DNA of 64,000 nucleotides from Anthonomus grandis grandis (GCF_022605725.1 NC_065546.1:23556227-23620226), one strand, 5' to 3'. Positions 21,540 to 32,592 are shown, numbered from the stretch's first letter. A program made the numbers and translations. The notes: generated from the sequence alone by a model not told the origin.

Positions 21540-22980
21540 GTAATTTCTAGCTAGTAGTTGGAATCATCCCTATTTCGAATTTCAAAAAATTCAAAACATA
21601 CTTTATTCATAAATACATGGTACCTACTTGTTGACATGGTACTTTTATGATATAAAATAGGCACATTAATCGACATATTACTAACACATAATTTAAAAAC
21701 AATACACAATAGTGGGTTCAACATACTAGTATAAACACAAAATGTATTTTCAATTTCAAAGCAAGACGACTTAAAATTTTTTTAGAGTAACATCACAAAT
21801 TCAAACCTTTACATCTTTACTAAAAACTAATTATATAATATTGGCCTATTCCTAACTATCTTCAAAAAATTCTAATGCTATAAAAATATTTGCTTTTAAG
21901 AAGTTTTGTTAAGGACTTTTTAAAGCGAGGAGACTTTTATGACATTTGGAAAATGATTAAAAATTTTTATGCTCAAGTAAATAAGAGAATTCTTAGTTCA
22001 CTTTTCGGGATGGGCATTGGAATATTGTATTTTTTTCTGATATTATAATGTTTTAAGGAGCCATTATTTTGAAGATACAATTTATATTTTTTGTATATTA
22101 GTCAAGCAGACTCAACAATAAACAAGCAACACAAGGAAAGTATCTTTAAATAGGGGTCTGCATGTCCTGTGGAGATTTATGACACATATATTTAATGGCT
22201 TGTTTTTTAAAAACAAACATCGAGTCAAAAAGCCGTTTACTAATGCAACTCCAAAATGTTATTCCATACTGTAGGTATTTTTGTATGAAAGTAAGTTCCA
22301 ACTTTCGACAAAAAAAATATCAATCTCAGTTCATTTAAAACCATTCTAACAGCATAACATCGTCTAGCCAGTTTTTGCTTCCTGACATATCTCCATAAAA
22401 CTTAGGTTTATGATCGATAACAATTCCAAGAAATCTGTTAAAATTATTCACTTCCAATTCTTTGTTGTGAATCATGAACTGCTCTGAGCATAAAAACTTA
22501 ACAATTTAGTCTTATCTATGTTTAAAGACATCAAATTAGCATCAAACCACTGTTTAATCATTAATAAATCTTTAGAAATTGTTCTAGGTTAATGTGCTTT
22601 TATTATTGTCCATAAGATAGTGGTGTCATCTGCAAAAATAGTGAAGAATCCTCTTATCTGGAGCGACCCCAGGTCATTTATATACAATAGAAATAAAATA
22701 GGACCGAGAAACGAACCCTGCTTACTACACAAAGTTCAGACAAACTGCCATTTGGCCAAACAAACTTTTTTCTGTCTTACAAAACAAAATTTTAACCATT
22801 CTAGAGCAACTCCCCTAAACCCATATCTAGAAAGCTTACCGAGCAATATTCCATGGTTGACACAGCCAAAGTGTTTAGAGAAGTCGCAGAATACCGCTGC
22901 AGCAAAGTGACCTTCTTCAAGCTCAAATATAATCTCTCCAGGAATGAAAACATTACTCGACATTCATTTAATATGTTATT
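21540..22980 (-). pseudogene. Jockey-like LINE reverse transcriptase fragment
   Basis: Reading from 22,963 down: FAAAVFCDFSKHFGCVNH, then GILLGKLSRYGFRG, a stop, then GSFLGPILFLLYINDL and TIFADDTTIL (FADD box at 22,621-22,637), followed by KTKLLSF and RFLGIVIDHKPKF. This is the usual palm-to-thumb order of jockey-clade reverse transcriptases. Stops and frameshifts are frequent and the endonuclease domain is absent. The 3' boundary near 21,540 is approximate. Confidence 0.8.
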
Positions 22981-23480
22981 TTTTTAATTAGGAAAGCTAC
23001 CATTCGTACTATAACCAGTTTCTCAATAACTTTAAAGGCTTTTTAGGCTTTATTTTTATCTTTTTCATGAATGAATTTCATCATGAAAACAATTATTGAA
23101 AATACTTAAAACACTAAAGACCATAAACATAATATATTGATTTAAAATTTTCTTAAAGTAAAAAAAAGAAAAAGAGAAAATGGCTCTCATAGACATGAAG
23201 AGACAGTATTTTTAAGAGTTCGGATTGATTTTTGTAGATAAAATAGATAATTTTCTGTGAGGTTTATAATTAGATTTTTTTAAAGATTTTCTAATAAGAT
23301 TTTGAGATTCCCATATTAGGTTGTTATAAATCAAAGTCTTAATTAATATACGCACACTGATTAATTTTGCCTAAAGAAGCCATCGTCTCACAAACTAAAC
23401 ACATTTACATATATCTATCTATTTGTGATTATGATATCCAAGAAAAATTTTTAACAACTACCAAATTGCAATACGGCAAA
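22981..23480. other. AT-rich spacer
   Basis: No feature supported. A (GAAA)-rich stretch occurs near 23,160. Confidence 0.4.
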
Positions 23481-23749
23481 CACGAACCTGTGCAAAAACT
23501 CTCCCACACGACTCGGACGATCGGCCGATTACTAATGAGAAGCGACGGACGAAATTATTTTCGCGCATACTGGAGAGAATCGCCATCTATTTTTCACGCA
23601 TATTTGCGGTCACGTTTTAGCCCATAAGGTTGCGTATCTTCCCAAATATTCAATCAACGCATTTACTATGTGGTCCCGGCATGCGACTACTAGGCCGCTA
23701 TACGACAGCGTTTGAAATGTGGTCCCAATAAGGCACCACTAGTACACAA
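23481..23749. mobile_element. piggyBac-like terminus ending at a TTAA
   Basis: GC-richer sequence ending ACCACTAGTACACAAAGTG followed by TTAA (about 23,742-23,756). Read from the TTAA inward it starts CACTTTGTGTACTAGTGG, close to the CCCTTTGTGGCC end of the piggyBac at 15,241. It contains the block also found at 19,163 (inverted). No transposase and no left terminus were found, so it is probably a solo end or a non-autonomous remnant. Confidence 0.45.
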
Positions 23750-23756
23750 AGTGTTA

Positions 23757-24087
23757 AAGGGTGCATTTTTTTCTAAATAAGCCAGAACTAAAGAAGGGTT
23801 CCATATTATTTGGTATTTGGGTTGTTGCTGGTTCTTAAAAGTAATGTCACCATAATTGGAAAATTTTGATTATTATTATTATTATTGTTTAAACTGTTAC
23901 TTAAAAATCACTTTTTTTCCAAATTCTAATATAACTGACGCACATTTTTCGTCCACTGTCCTGGCATCTTAATTATTATTAATTAATCAATCTGAAATTA
24001 TGGTATCAGATTTAATTACTCGGTTCTTTCTCAAATTTTATTAAAATGGCTCTTAGAACATTGAATGGCCTTTCAAATGGCTATAAT
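23757..24087. other. Spacer without recognised features
   Basis: AT-rich. TTAGAACATTGAATGGCC at 24,055 resembles the terminal repeat of the TAGAACATTG element, but nothing around it matches the element body. Confidence 0.35.
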
Positions 24088-24095
24088 TAAGATTT

Positions 24096-24277
24096 ATCTT
24101 CTTCTTCTGCTTTATTTATGAGCTCGCGTCATTTTAGACGCCCGCCAAATTCGATCTAATAGACCTACAGTTGGGTTCCGAACCACGAACCAATTTTTTG
24201 TAAAGACAAACATAAACAGTCATGCCAGGATTCAAACCTGAGATCACATGATCGCATTACGAATATTTGCCCACGGC
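24096..24277 (-). mobile_element. tRNA-derived SINE with 8-bp target duplication
   Basis: On the minus strand it starts GCCGTGGGCAAATATTC (A-box-like) and has GGTTTGAATCCTGGC (B-box, near-consensus) about 40 bp later, as in a RNA polymerase III promoter of tRNA origin. The body ends AATAAAGCAGAAGAAGAAG, a simple-repeat tail. TAAGATTT occurs on both sides (24,088-24,095 and 24,278-24,285), the duplication expected after LINE-driven insertion. Length 182 bp. Confidence 0.82.
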
Positions 24278-24285
24278 TAAGATTT

Positions 24286-25689
24286 TGTGAAAATCCCATT
24301 TTGAGATAGCGATCGTTCTAGAAACGGGAAAATAATTTCCAGTAATTTCTTATGGTCTCTTTGCCAGAGGTAATTTACAATATTTTTTTTCCTGAGGACG
24401 AGGCTGATTCTACCCGCTAAGCCGATGCGATTCTCAGTGAGACACCCGGTATATGTAAATCAACGAAATCAATACGAATATTGATTCTTGTAAAACTCCA
24501 GACAACTTTGGTTTTCAAATGTATATCATTGTAATATTATAATTTTGTTTATATGGCTTACATATATTTATATTATAATTTATTAAATTAATAAAGACAT
24601 ATCGTTCAATGATTTTTTGTTTTTAAATGTAAGCCAAGAGGAATTAACTTGATTTTTTTTTTAAAACTTTCTATATAGGAATTTTACTTCACTATTTTAT
24701 ATTTATTTTTGTAGAAGTAGCATAATTACAAGTCCATAGAGTAAAGGCCCATAGGTTTAAGGTAAAACAGTTTATGTTGCTAAATTTTCAGCAAAGGTTA
24801 ACCTTTCATTTATCACAAATTTCCAAAGTACCATCAACCTGTAACTGAAACCTGTATTAAAACATGTACAACATGAATTTTAAAATTACTTACAAATTGA
24901 ATTTCACAATGTTATTAAGTCTTTTCCTGGGAGCAGAAGGGCGCAACCTGCCTTTAGCTTCTTTTTTCTGGGCGGGCTTTATGATATAAAGTTCAATACA
25001 CAATATAAATTGTTGATATATATTATTCTACTAAATACCACAATAACAAATTTCAAAAAGCTAAACTTAAACACTAACACCAACTAAAAACAAATACGAG
25101 TAAAAGACGCAGACTTCTCCGTAACCTCAAGATCGAGCTAAAGTTATCGTACGACTGACATTTGCAGTTGGTGGCCTAATAGCATATTAGGCAAATGATA
25201 CAGCTTTTTTTTTCCAGCTCAGCGCCGCACGCTTTGAGGCTTACAAAAAATATAATTTAATTAATATTAAAGTTAAATCTACGTCCGACAGTATACAAAA
25301 TACTTCCACAGAAAACACAAGAAACCACAAAGAAGAAAATACAGCTAGATCGGCGACATAATATATTCGGATTAAATTATATCAGGAAGGGCTCAGTAGT
25401 TCTGTAATTTCATTGTCTAAATTTCATAAAAATAGGTAGTGTTTGGTACTAAGCCGTTTTTGGATTTACGACTCCAACATTACACAATTAATTTTTGAAA
25501 ATAGGGTTTTAATTTAATTGTTTTACCAGTCGATTTCTCAAATTCCAAAACAAAAATCCCAATTCTGATTCAACAGAGACATGAGAAATATGTATTTTTG
25601 TTTAATAGTTTTCAAATTATACTTTTAGCTTAAACCGTGCAGAAAATATACCGGATATTCAAAACATTATAAAGCCCATATATTTATTT
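24286..25689. other. Spacer with one possible small exon
   Basis: Mostly featureless. Near 24,460 GTGAGACACCCGGTAT looks like a transposon end. On the minus strand 24,990-24,896 reads KPAQKKEAKGRLRPSAPRKR and then LNNIVKFN before GTAAGT, a good donor. This is a basic, coding-like stretch without a recognised domain. No other gene part was identified. Confidence 0.3.
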
Positions 25690-26000
25690 TGGCGAGTGGT
25701 GGTCTCTTAAAGTAGAAATTTATTATATTTACAAATTTTCGTTGTACCTTTTCAATTTGGTCAATATATTTGTGATACATCGGATTACAAACTATACTGT
25801 CGCATATCCTATAGTCGGTTTAACAATTGCATTGAATAGCAATATTGATGTTTGATTAGTGAAACCCTTTCTAATTCGAGATATAAAACCTAGATTTTTT
25901 AGAGGTTTTCGAATAATGTTTTTTATATTAATTTCGAACAGCAGTTTGGAATCCAATGCCACAGCCAAATCCTTAATACTTGATTACTTGGACTATATTT
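25690..26000 (-). pseudogene. LINE ORF2 C-terminal fragment
   Basis: Reads IKDLAVALDSKLLFEIN, then NLGFISRIRKGFTNQ, AIVKPTIGYATV and, in another frame, IDQIEKVQR. This order (LGV-D-L box, then LEY-W box, then QKR box) is that of jockey-type LINE C-termini. It is short, frameshifted and isolated. Confidence 0.7.
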
Positions 26001-26148
26001 TGACATAAGATAGAAGACATAAACTCAGAAGTACCAATAAATTTTAAAAAATCCTATATATTGCATCAGAAACTTATACTAACTACTCCACATGTCTTTT
26101 TTAATTATTATCATAAGTATACTAAAATAATAATAAAATAGTTTTTAC

Positions 26149-26304
26149 CTGCTGTAGTGCTGTATGAGCTAGAATATATTTAAAATTCTTTGAAACAATA
26201 TATAGACTAGACCAATTTATTTTTAGTACTATTTCATGGTCTAAGATTTTATAAAAGAGCCTTATCACTTCAGGGTTATTACTACCACCCATCAGCATGG
26301 GCAA
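26149..26304 (-). CDS. Candidate internal exon, weakly DUF4806-like
   Basis: An open frame of exactly 52 codons lies between a good acceptor (CTTTTTAGTCAG before 26,304) and a donor (CAG then GTAAAAAC at 26,148). It reads PMLMGGSNNPEVIRLFYKIL, DHEIVLKINW and FKYILAHTALQQ. The GG..., K.L..E.....NW order resembles the C-terminal part of DUF4806 domains found in many insect proteins, but the match is by eye only. There is no ATG in a start context and no stop, so it would be an internal exon in the same phase at both ends. Neighbouring exons were not found. A LINE fragment lies just downstream. It may be host-derived or part of an element. Confidence 0.4.
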
Positions 26305-26764
26305 CTGACTAAAAAGAATATAATAAATATAAATATAAATAATGAATAAATAATATAATGAATAAAAACTTTTTATTATTTTATAATTTTAAATTTGTTC
26401 TTCAAATCATCACTCAATCATCAAATTGAGTACCAAATTTGATTGGAAAATTTTCTATTAAACTTTATGCTTCTAATTTCTGAATTTGCCAATTTTGCAA
26501 TATTTCTCATATCCTCAGATATAAAATGTAACTTTCTGTAGTTATCAACACACAAGCAATAAAAATATTTATGAAAATATTAAATATGTAACTTTATTGT
26601 GTACTTATATTGAGAAAAGTCAATGTTCTATTGTAGCATTTTTACAGTTCGTTTGAATTAAAACACTTAATGCCCAAAAACAGTAAATTGATTTTACACA
26701 ATATACACAATACCTTAGGACTACTAAAAACACTTAAGTATCCTGCATTTATTTTCTACTATTT
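26305..26764. other. AT-rich spacer
   Basis: Nothing recognised. Includes TAAATATAAATA-type low-complexity runs near 26,320-26,380. The last ~60 bp may belong to the LTR-like repeat that resumes at 27,923. Confidence 0.35.
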
Positions 26765-26774
26765 ACTTCGATTT

Positions 26775-27920
26775 TAGAACATTGAAAGGCTAGAATTAGT
26801 AAACAATAACTTTGTTTAAGTTCAACATGTGCAGAGGGGCAAGGGGAGTGTTTTATTTACAAACATATTCATCGATTCTCTATTGTCCAGTTTACACGCA
26901 TTTTCAAAAGAGGAAATTTTCAGCTATATAGCATATGAACACATATAATAATCTTAATTTTACTTATTGATGTTAGATTTTCAATTAAAAATACAATTAG
27001 GTATATGTTATTCTAAACACAAAAATAACATCTTCAAAGCAAAAAAAAATTATTAACATTCTTATTCCTAAAACCGATTCTAAAAAATTTGGAATGGTAA
27101 CACCGCAGGCATAGCTGATGTCATCTTGCGAAATGTCATCTTGACAAACGGCTTTGTGTTTACATTCGGCATTTGGGAAGTTCTGTATTTTTTCTTTCGT
27201 TTTTGGTTAAAAAAGGAAAAAGGTTGAATCATTTCAGAATTTTTGTGAATTGTTACGATAGTAAAAACTTGTGCCGCACCATCGGAAAAAGGCGATTTAA
27301 GCCGATCTTTTCACGAGTAAATACCGATATTGTCATAATATCATATCAATGGACAACCGTCGCCATAAACGTAGAATAATAAAAACTTATTAAGAAATTT
27401 ATTATAATTATAAAATATTTAATTTCCATAAAAATGCTTTTTATTAGATAAGTAACTTTATTCGAATGAAGTACGTTAACAAAAATGCATAAACAGTTCA
27501 TATACAGTAATATTATTTATAATTTAAACCATAATCTATTAATAATAAATATTTATCATGTAAATATTTTTTGATAACGTCCCTGGCAAAGATTACTTGG
27601 GTCGGTGGAATCAACAATACGATCGAGCGACTTTGCGATGTTGTTGCCTTTTTCTCTAATATACGTTCTCTACATTCATTTAACTTTGAATGTTGACTTC
27701 TTTATAGAGTATCTTATCATATTTTAGGAAAAAAAGCTTCAAGACGAATAGTATTGCTTTGCACCTGTCAAAATAAGTGACAAATATTTATGATATTATA
27801 AAGTGTCTTTTTTTTGCCATTCCTATATAAGCATTTGGCATCATTGTATTAGAGATGTTGCAAGCAAACAAACTGCACATAGTTCCACGGGAATGCTAAT
27901 TCTAGCCTTTCAATGTTCTA
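26775..27920. mobile_element. Complete non-autonomous TAGAACATTG transposon, 25-bp perfect TIRs
   Basis: The ends are perfect 25-bp inverted repeats: TAGAACATTGAAAGGCTAGA at 26,775 and its complement ending at 27,920. ACTTCGATTT flanks the element at 26,765-26,774 and 27,923-27,932, a 9-10 bp duplication (two extra bases, CA, on the right). It has no transposase frame and is 1146 bp long. Related truncated copies occur at 6598-7203, 7426-11,222 and 49,857-50,630. A duplication of this size fits Mutator- or hAT/P-like superfamilies better than mariner, piggyBac or Harbinger. The superfamily is unresolved. Confidence 0.78.
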
Positions 27921-28080
27921 CAACTTCGATTTACAAGTCGCGCCAATATTCCGACTTGAATTGGTGTCCTATCGGCGAAGGTTTTTTTATATATTAGCTA
28001 GCTTATTAGACAGTTATCAAAGATGCATATGTTTTGACGCTTAACATAGACATAAACATTATCTTAACCGCTGTTTGACA
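27921..28080 (+). repeat. LTR-like fragment shared with 40,500
   Basis: CGATTTACAAGTCGCGCCAA and onward (CGACTTGAATTGG) parallels CGATTTAAAAGTCGCGCCAA at 40,504. The latter sits at the 5' side of a gypsy remnant, so this is probably a solo LTR piece of that family. The TAGAACATTG element inserted into it. The remaining 28,080-28,329 has no recognised feature. Confidence 0.45.
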
Positions 28081-28329
28081 GGACCCCAAAAAGTGTTTTC
28101 GGAATAGATGGCACCTTTATCGCTAACCTTACGATAGCAAAAAGCTTTATTTCCAAGAAATTCGTTTTCATGGTTTTCTTTGTGATTATTACTGCTAAAA
28201 ATTTCTAACCTCATTTTTATTTGATATTAAACAAACTATAGATATTTTATTAATATTTGGGCTACAATATTATATCTAATTTAATTAGGTAGCATTATTT
28301 AAAAATTGAAAAGTACCCAAAGTTATAAT

Positions 28330-28580
28330 ATGATTGAGGATTTTGCAGTCCTAGAATCCTCCAGCTATGACAGCGACTTAGATTATGCCCTGTTAGAAAT
28401 AATTAATCCAGCTATTAAAAATCTAAACCGAGCCAATATCTATGGCATAACCAATATCTATAGCATGTTTAAGATGGACTCTGCATTCTTTTAAGGAGAT
28501 GATCCTAGCCCATTAGACCAAGTGAATTAGAACCCTTCTTTGGTAAATCAGCTCCAGCATTATCCAAAATAATTGATTAT
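28330..28580 (+). pseudogene. PIF/Harbinger transposase, N-terminal piece
   Basis: An ATG at 28,330 opens MIEDFAVLESSSYDSDLDYA, an acidic start typical of Harbinger proteins. A stop follows, then in another frame RPSELEPFFGKSAPALSKII ending at IIDY just before 28,581. The phrase FF-GKS-AP-LSKI matches the N-terminal DNA-binding region of DDE_Tnp_4 proteins. The piece is cut by the element at 28,581-32,430 and the frame resumes at 32,431 (MFRYVYDNFG). Removing the insert and one TTAT restores an uninterrupted IIDY-MFRY reading. The middle of the N-terminal region is deleted. Confidence 0.75.
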
Positions 28581-29614
28581 AGTCCAGTTCAGAGATCTAT
28601 TAGAAACTTTGATGTGCCGCGAATAGTTCGTGTGCCGGTGTGGCTTGTATTGTCACATGAAATGCATGTTTAAATCGCAAAATATTATGTGGAAAGAGTC
28701 ATAAAGTAATATTCTAAGCGATATTTAATCATTCCATTAAATATATAAATGTTTTAAGCATTTTTTTAAGAATTTATACAGTTGATTCGTAAAATTTAAC
28801 TACATGCGCCCACCTACTAGTTTGTTAGACGTCTGACCTCAGTCACAGCCACTCAAGCGTGATAAGTTGCACAGGTCCGGCCTTAAAATTTATTTGTATT
28901 TAAAAATTTATTATTCGGGATTTTTGGGTTTAGTTTTAAGTTAGAAATTCAGGATAGTTGATAGCAAGATAATATTTAATTTAACCATATGATTTAAGTA
29001 CGTAAATCAATTTAACCAAAAATTTTAGTTTAATGAGTTTAGTTTTTAGCGCCATGAGTGGGATGTTTATAACAAGTGATGAGAGACTAGGTGGTAGGAA
29101 TTACTTAGGCCCATTTATTCTGTATGCCCATTTATTCTGTGAGTTATTTTTTCTTGGTGGTTATTATTAACGGGGATTTTGGCTGCCACATTCAATGTCC
29201 TTTATTATTGTTTTTTTATTTAAATTATTACATATTATGATATATTATTAAACCCCCATCTCTATATTTAGTACCAACATCTTTGGATAAAAGTAATTAT
29301 GTAGTCAGAAAAGTATATTTTTTAAATAAACTTTTACATTAAAAATCATCTAGCTGTCTATATCTTATGTGTGTAAAAGACACAAGTTTTACTTATAAAA
29401 AAAACACACTTTGCATCCTGAATGTAATATTTATTAATTTGTGTACCTCATATTTAGTTATTGTGCATAATAGGAGAGATTAGATGAAAATTAACAAAAA
29501 TAAATGCTTATACTAAAAATCTTATACAAAATCTTAAAATTACAGTGAGGATACTGAATACTTTTATAAATGTCACCACTCATCTGAATCTGGCCCAAAG
29601 AGTTAATATGTTTT

Positions 29615-29737
29615 CTAAACTCTGTTTTTTTGCTGTTTTTCTTTAGCAGCTTCTTCCATTAAGGAAGGAACCAGTTTCTTTGTTGCCGCTATGGATGCCA
29701 ACTTCATCTCGCACAGTCGCACTGAAGCATATGGATA
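29615..29737 (-). CDS. Candidate terminal exon of a second gene in the 28.6-32.4 kb element
   Basis: A 41-codon frame follows a clear acceptor (CTGTTTTAG at 29,738) and ends with TAG at 29,615. It reads YPYASVRLCEMKLASIAATK and later LVPSLMEEAAKEKQQKN, a charged helical end typical of real coding sequence. Upstream, 29,905-29,935 and 30,060-30,118 carry small exon-like blocks (LLPHLFCPRE and a variant) bounded by AG and GTAAG. The domain is unknown. It may be an accessory protein of the transposon or a captured host fragment. Confidence 0.35.
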   Translation of the reverse strand, partial: YPYASVRLCEMKLASIAATKKLVPSLMEEAAKEKQQKNRV

Positions 29738-30186
29738 CTAAAACAGATTAAAAAAGTGTACACGAGTAGCCGAAATCATTTTTAAATTTAATTAATAATA
29801 AATTTACAATTATTTTTTTTAAATAATTACAACTCAGATGCAAAATAACCTTTTTTCATCCAGTGAATTATGAAAGAAGTAGTCTTACCTCTCTGGGACA
29901 GAACAAGTGTGGCAGTAACTGTAAAAAAACTAATTAAACTGGTTTTATAGTGCCTCTGTAAGACCGATCATGGATAAAAAAGTGTAAAAAAAAATAACTT
30001 GTTTAATAAATTAAAAAAAGGGTTTTCTTACTATGGCAAAAAAGGGACTCTTTCCCGGATAATGCAAGAAGAAACAGTCTATTGTGTCCCTGAAAGACAA
30101 ACAGAGGCAGTAAGCTTTAAAAAAAAAATTAAACTTGTTTAATTAATAAAAAAAGGGTTTTCTTACCATATGCAACAATAACTAGT

Positions 30187-31509
30187 TTAGCCACAGATCT
30201 TCAATTTCTGCATCAGACTCATCATTATCCCAATTTATAATGAAACGGTCCCCTCCATTGAAAATAAGCTGATGCAAATTACGATATTCCTCTTCATATC
30301 TTATAATTTTTTCCTCAGACTTTCTACTCTTGGTAAATTCATAACTTCCTCCTTAATCAAATTTATAACTTTTTTTTATCAAATTTTGGATACTTATTTT
30401 TCCTGCGAATTCTCCTTTTTAGTTGTCCCCAAATAAACTCAATAGGATTAAATACACAATAATATGGAGGAAGTCTGAGGACAGTATGACCATACTTGTT
30501 AGCTATGTTATCTACTACATACTGCTTTTCCCATGATTTGGTATTTACAACTTCTCTTTATATCCCATATCTCCAATATCTCTTTGTATAAGATTCATGA
30601 AAATAGAGATCATGTTTTAATAAAAATGTCCCAATTTCCAATTTATATGAAGGTGTGTTAATGTGGGATTTTTTTAGAAAGCCTTGAATGGTATGATGCA
30701 TTATCCATAACAATCACACTATTTTCCTTTAAATTTGGAATTAACGTTTTCTTAAACCAGGTTTCAAATATATCTGCATGCATCTTTCTATGATAGTCCA
30801 CATTGCACTCTTCTATTTTTTTGCCACACACTTTCAGTCCATCTTTCACCCAACCTTCTTTTGAACCACAATGAATAATGATCATCCGAGATCTCCTGTT
30901 TGGTGGAACATCTTTTAGGACACATTTGTTAGAACTATCAGTCCAACTCTTTTTTACTATGTCATGTGCATCATAACATGTTTTGTCTAAATAATATATG
31001 AATCTTTCTTCCCAAAATTTTTTAATTTTCTCCAAATATTCTATACGCCACCTGACAATTCTTAAATCTTAAATTTTATCAGGTATCTCCACAAGGTTGA
31101 GACTGAGAAATATTTGTCCCTTGCCAATAAGGTGTCCTTAACGATCTCTATGGTCAGAACCTCATTGTTTTTGTATTTAAAATACACAACTTCCCTTAGC
31201 AATTTGGCAATATTTGTGTCAAGTCCCTTTGATTGTCCTGCATCTTTCCTTTTTTTCTGTCTTTAATCCCTTTTCTTACAAAATAGTACATATTGTACCA
31301 TAGGGAACCCCTGTTAAAAACCCTGTTTTTTGCAAAGCACTACAAGCATTTGTGATCTGAGCATCATTCCTTAGATTGTTATAGACATTTAAACAAATTT
31401 GTTTGGCGTCTGTACTTAAACAATTACGTTTTAAAACCCCTTGATTTTCCCCTGTAGCTTTTTTCCCTGGATTCTTCCTCTGCTTCCTCAACACTAGAAA
31501 ATTAACCAT
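30187..31509 (-). pseudogene. IS630/Tc1-type DDE transposase (DDE_3 family), decayed
   Basis: The N-terminal helix-turn-helix part (LSTDAKQICLNVYNNLR) lies at 31,509-31,280. WRYLIKFK follows, then the catalytic domain: YYLDKTCYDAHDIVKKSW (first Asp), VIVMDNASYHSRLSKKIP (second Asp) and YYCVFNPIEFIWGQLKRRI at about 30,424-30,480 (Glu). The C-terminal tail ends NGGDRFIINWDNDESDAEIE at 30,187. Stops and frameshifts separate these blocks. The DNASYHS and FNPIE-IWG phrases are characteristic of a broad group of animal DDE_3 transposases distinct from DD34D mariner. It would excise and insert the surrounding element, and this copy is inactive. Confidence 0.85.
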
Positions 31510-32319
31510 CAGAACTATCTGAGTCTAAATCACTGTCCAGATCACTCTTATTGTTTTCACCACAAATATTATTGTCTTTCCTGTGCACCCACGGTCTCCA
31601 TAAGCCGGCACAAACACTGTCCTCTTCATTTGCCAAATTTTCCTGCCTATTTTCCCCGAAACATTTTAAGGTCTTTAAGTATAATATTTATCAAAACAAA
31701 TCCACAAACACAAATAAAAAAACACCCTTCCTCACAGTACAAACTGCAAAAAATTTAGACGAATACAGGCCAAATTCTAAATTCTCCACTTTCATAAACG
31801 TGTAAAAAGCAAAACCGGCAAAACACATCAAATAATAACCTCACATGACCCCTCTACCAACTATTAAAGGTGTTAGACCCATCCAACAGAACTATTTTAA
31901 AGGCAATAGACTCATCCTTAACGATTTCTTTAAAAACACAACGAAAGTAATACAAAAACAGCCCAAAAATTTGTATGGGTATGGCCCCGTAATTCTCAAA
32001 ATCAGTGGATTCAGAGAAATCAGAAGTCAGAGAGAAATCAGAGAGACATACACACTTAAACAGCCTAAAGTAGGAACCGCCAGGTCGCAGGTGTTTTATC
32101 ACTGTTTAATAGACTAGCTAAAAAGAGGTGACAAGTCTGGGAGTGGTGGGAGTGTTTAAAATGATTTGTAAAATGCTTGGATTTTAGTCCGCGGTCAATT
32201 TTTTGATATTATTTTCTTTCTAAAAATGTACATTTTCGAAAGAAAAATAAAAAGGAGTCAATGGAAACATGGGGTTTTACGTATATTTAAAATGATTTCA
32301 TAGATAAATGATATAAAAT
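31510..32319. other. Non-coding 5' side of the IS630-type element
   Basis: Contains some frames open on one or both strands (for example 31,551-32,117) without recognisable domains. I take them as chance. It leads into the right terminal repeat. Confidence 0.4.
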
Positions 32320-32430
32320 TTTGCCATTTAAACATGTATATCATGCGACAATAAATACGACATAGACGCACGGAATATTTAATGCTATCTGCGACACATC
32401 AAAGATTCTAATAGATCTCTGAACTGGACT

Positions 32431-32550
32431 TTATATGTTTCGTTATGTATATGATAATTTTGGGCAAAAACTGTCTAATCTAAGAGATTTGCAATGGTTG
32501 AATCTTGATAGATTTAGGCTTTATGCTAATGCAATAAATATAAAAGCATA
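32431..32550 (+). pseudogene. PIF/Harbinger transposase, middle piece
   Basis: Continues the frame interrupted at 28,580: MFRYVYDNFGQKLSNLRDLQ, then RFRLYANAI, matching the block preceding the first catalytic Asp in Harbinger transposases. It is cut again by a P-like element whose THAP frame starts at 32,593. The exact boundary (about 32,550-32,592) is uncertain. Confidence 0.65.
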
Positions 32551-32592
32551 CCAATTCCCAATTGATATGCTATCGCGGCGTACCCCGTTAAT

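Larger units (their letters stand above)
28581..32430 (-). mobile_element. IS630/Tc1-type transposon with ~110-bp TIRs and TTAT duplication
   Basis: The terminal repeats start AGTCCAGTTCAGAGATCTAT at 28,581 and as the complement at 32,430. The first 25 bp are perfect and similarity continues for about 110 bp. TTAT flanks both sides (28,577-28,580 and 32,431-32,434), and deleting the element with one TTAT restores the interrupted Harbinger frame, so the 4-bp duplication is well supported. It carries a decayed DDE transposase (30,187-31,509, minus) and a possible second spliced gene (29,615-30,120, minus). A 4-bp duplication is not the TA of classical Tc1/mariner elements. Confidence 0.85.
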
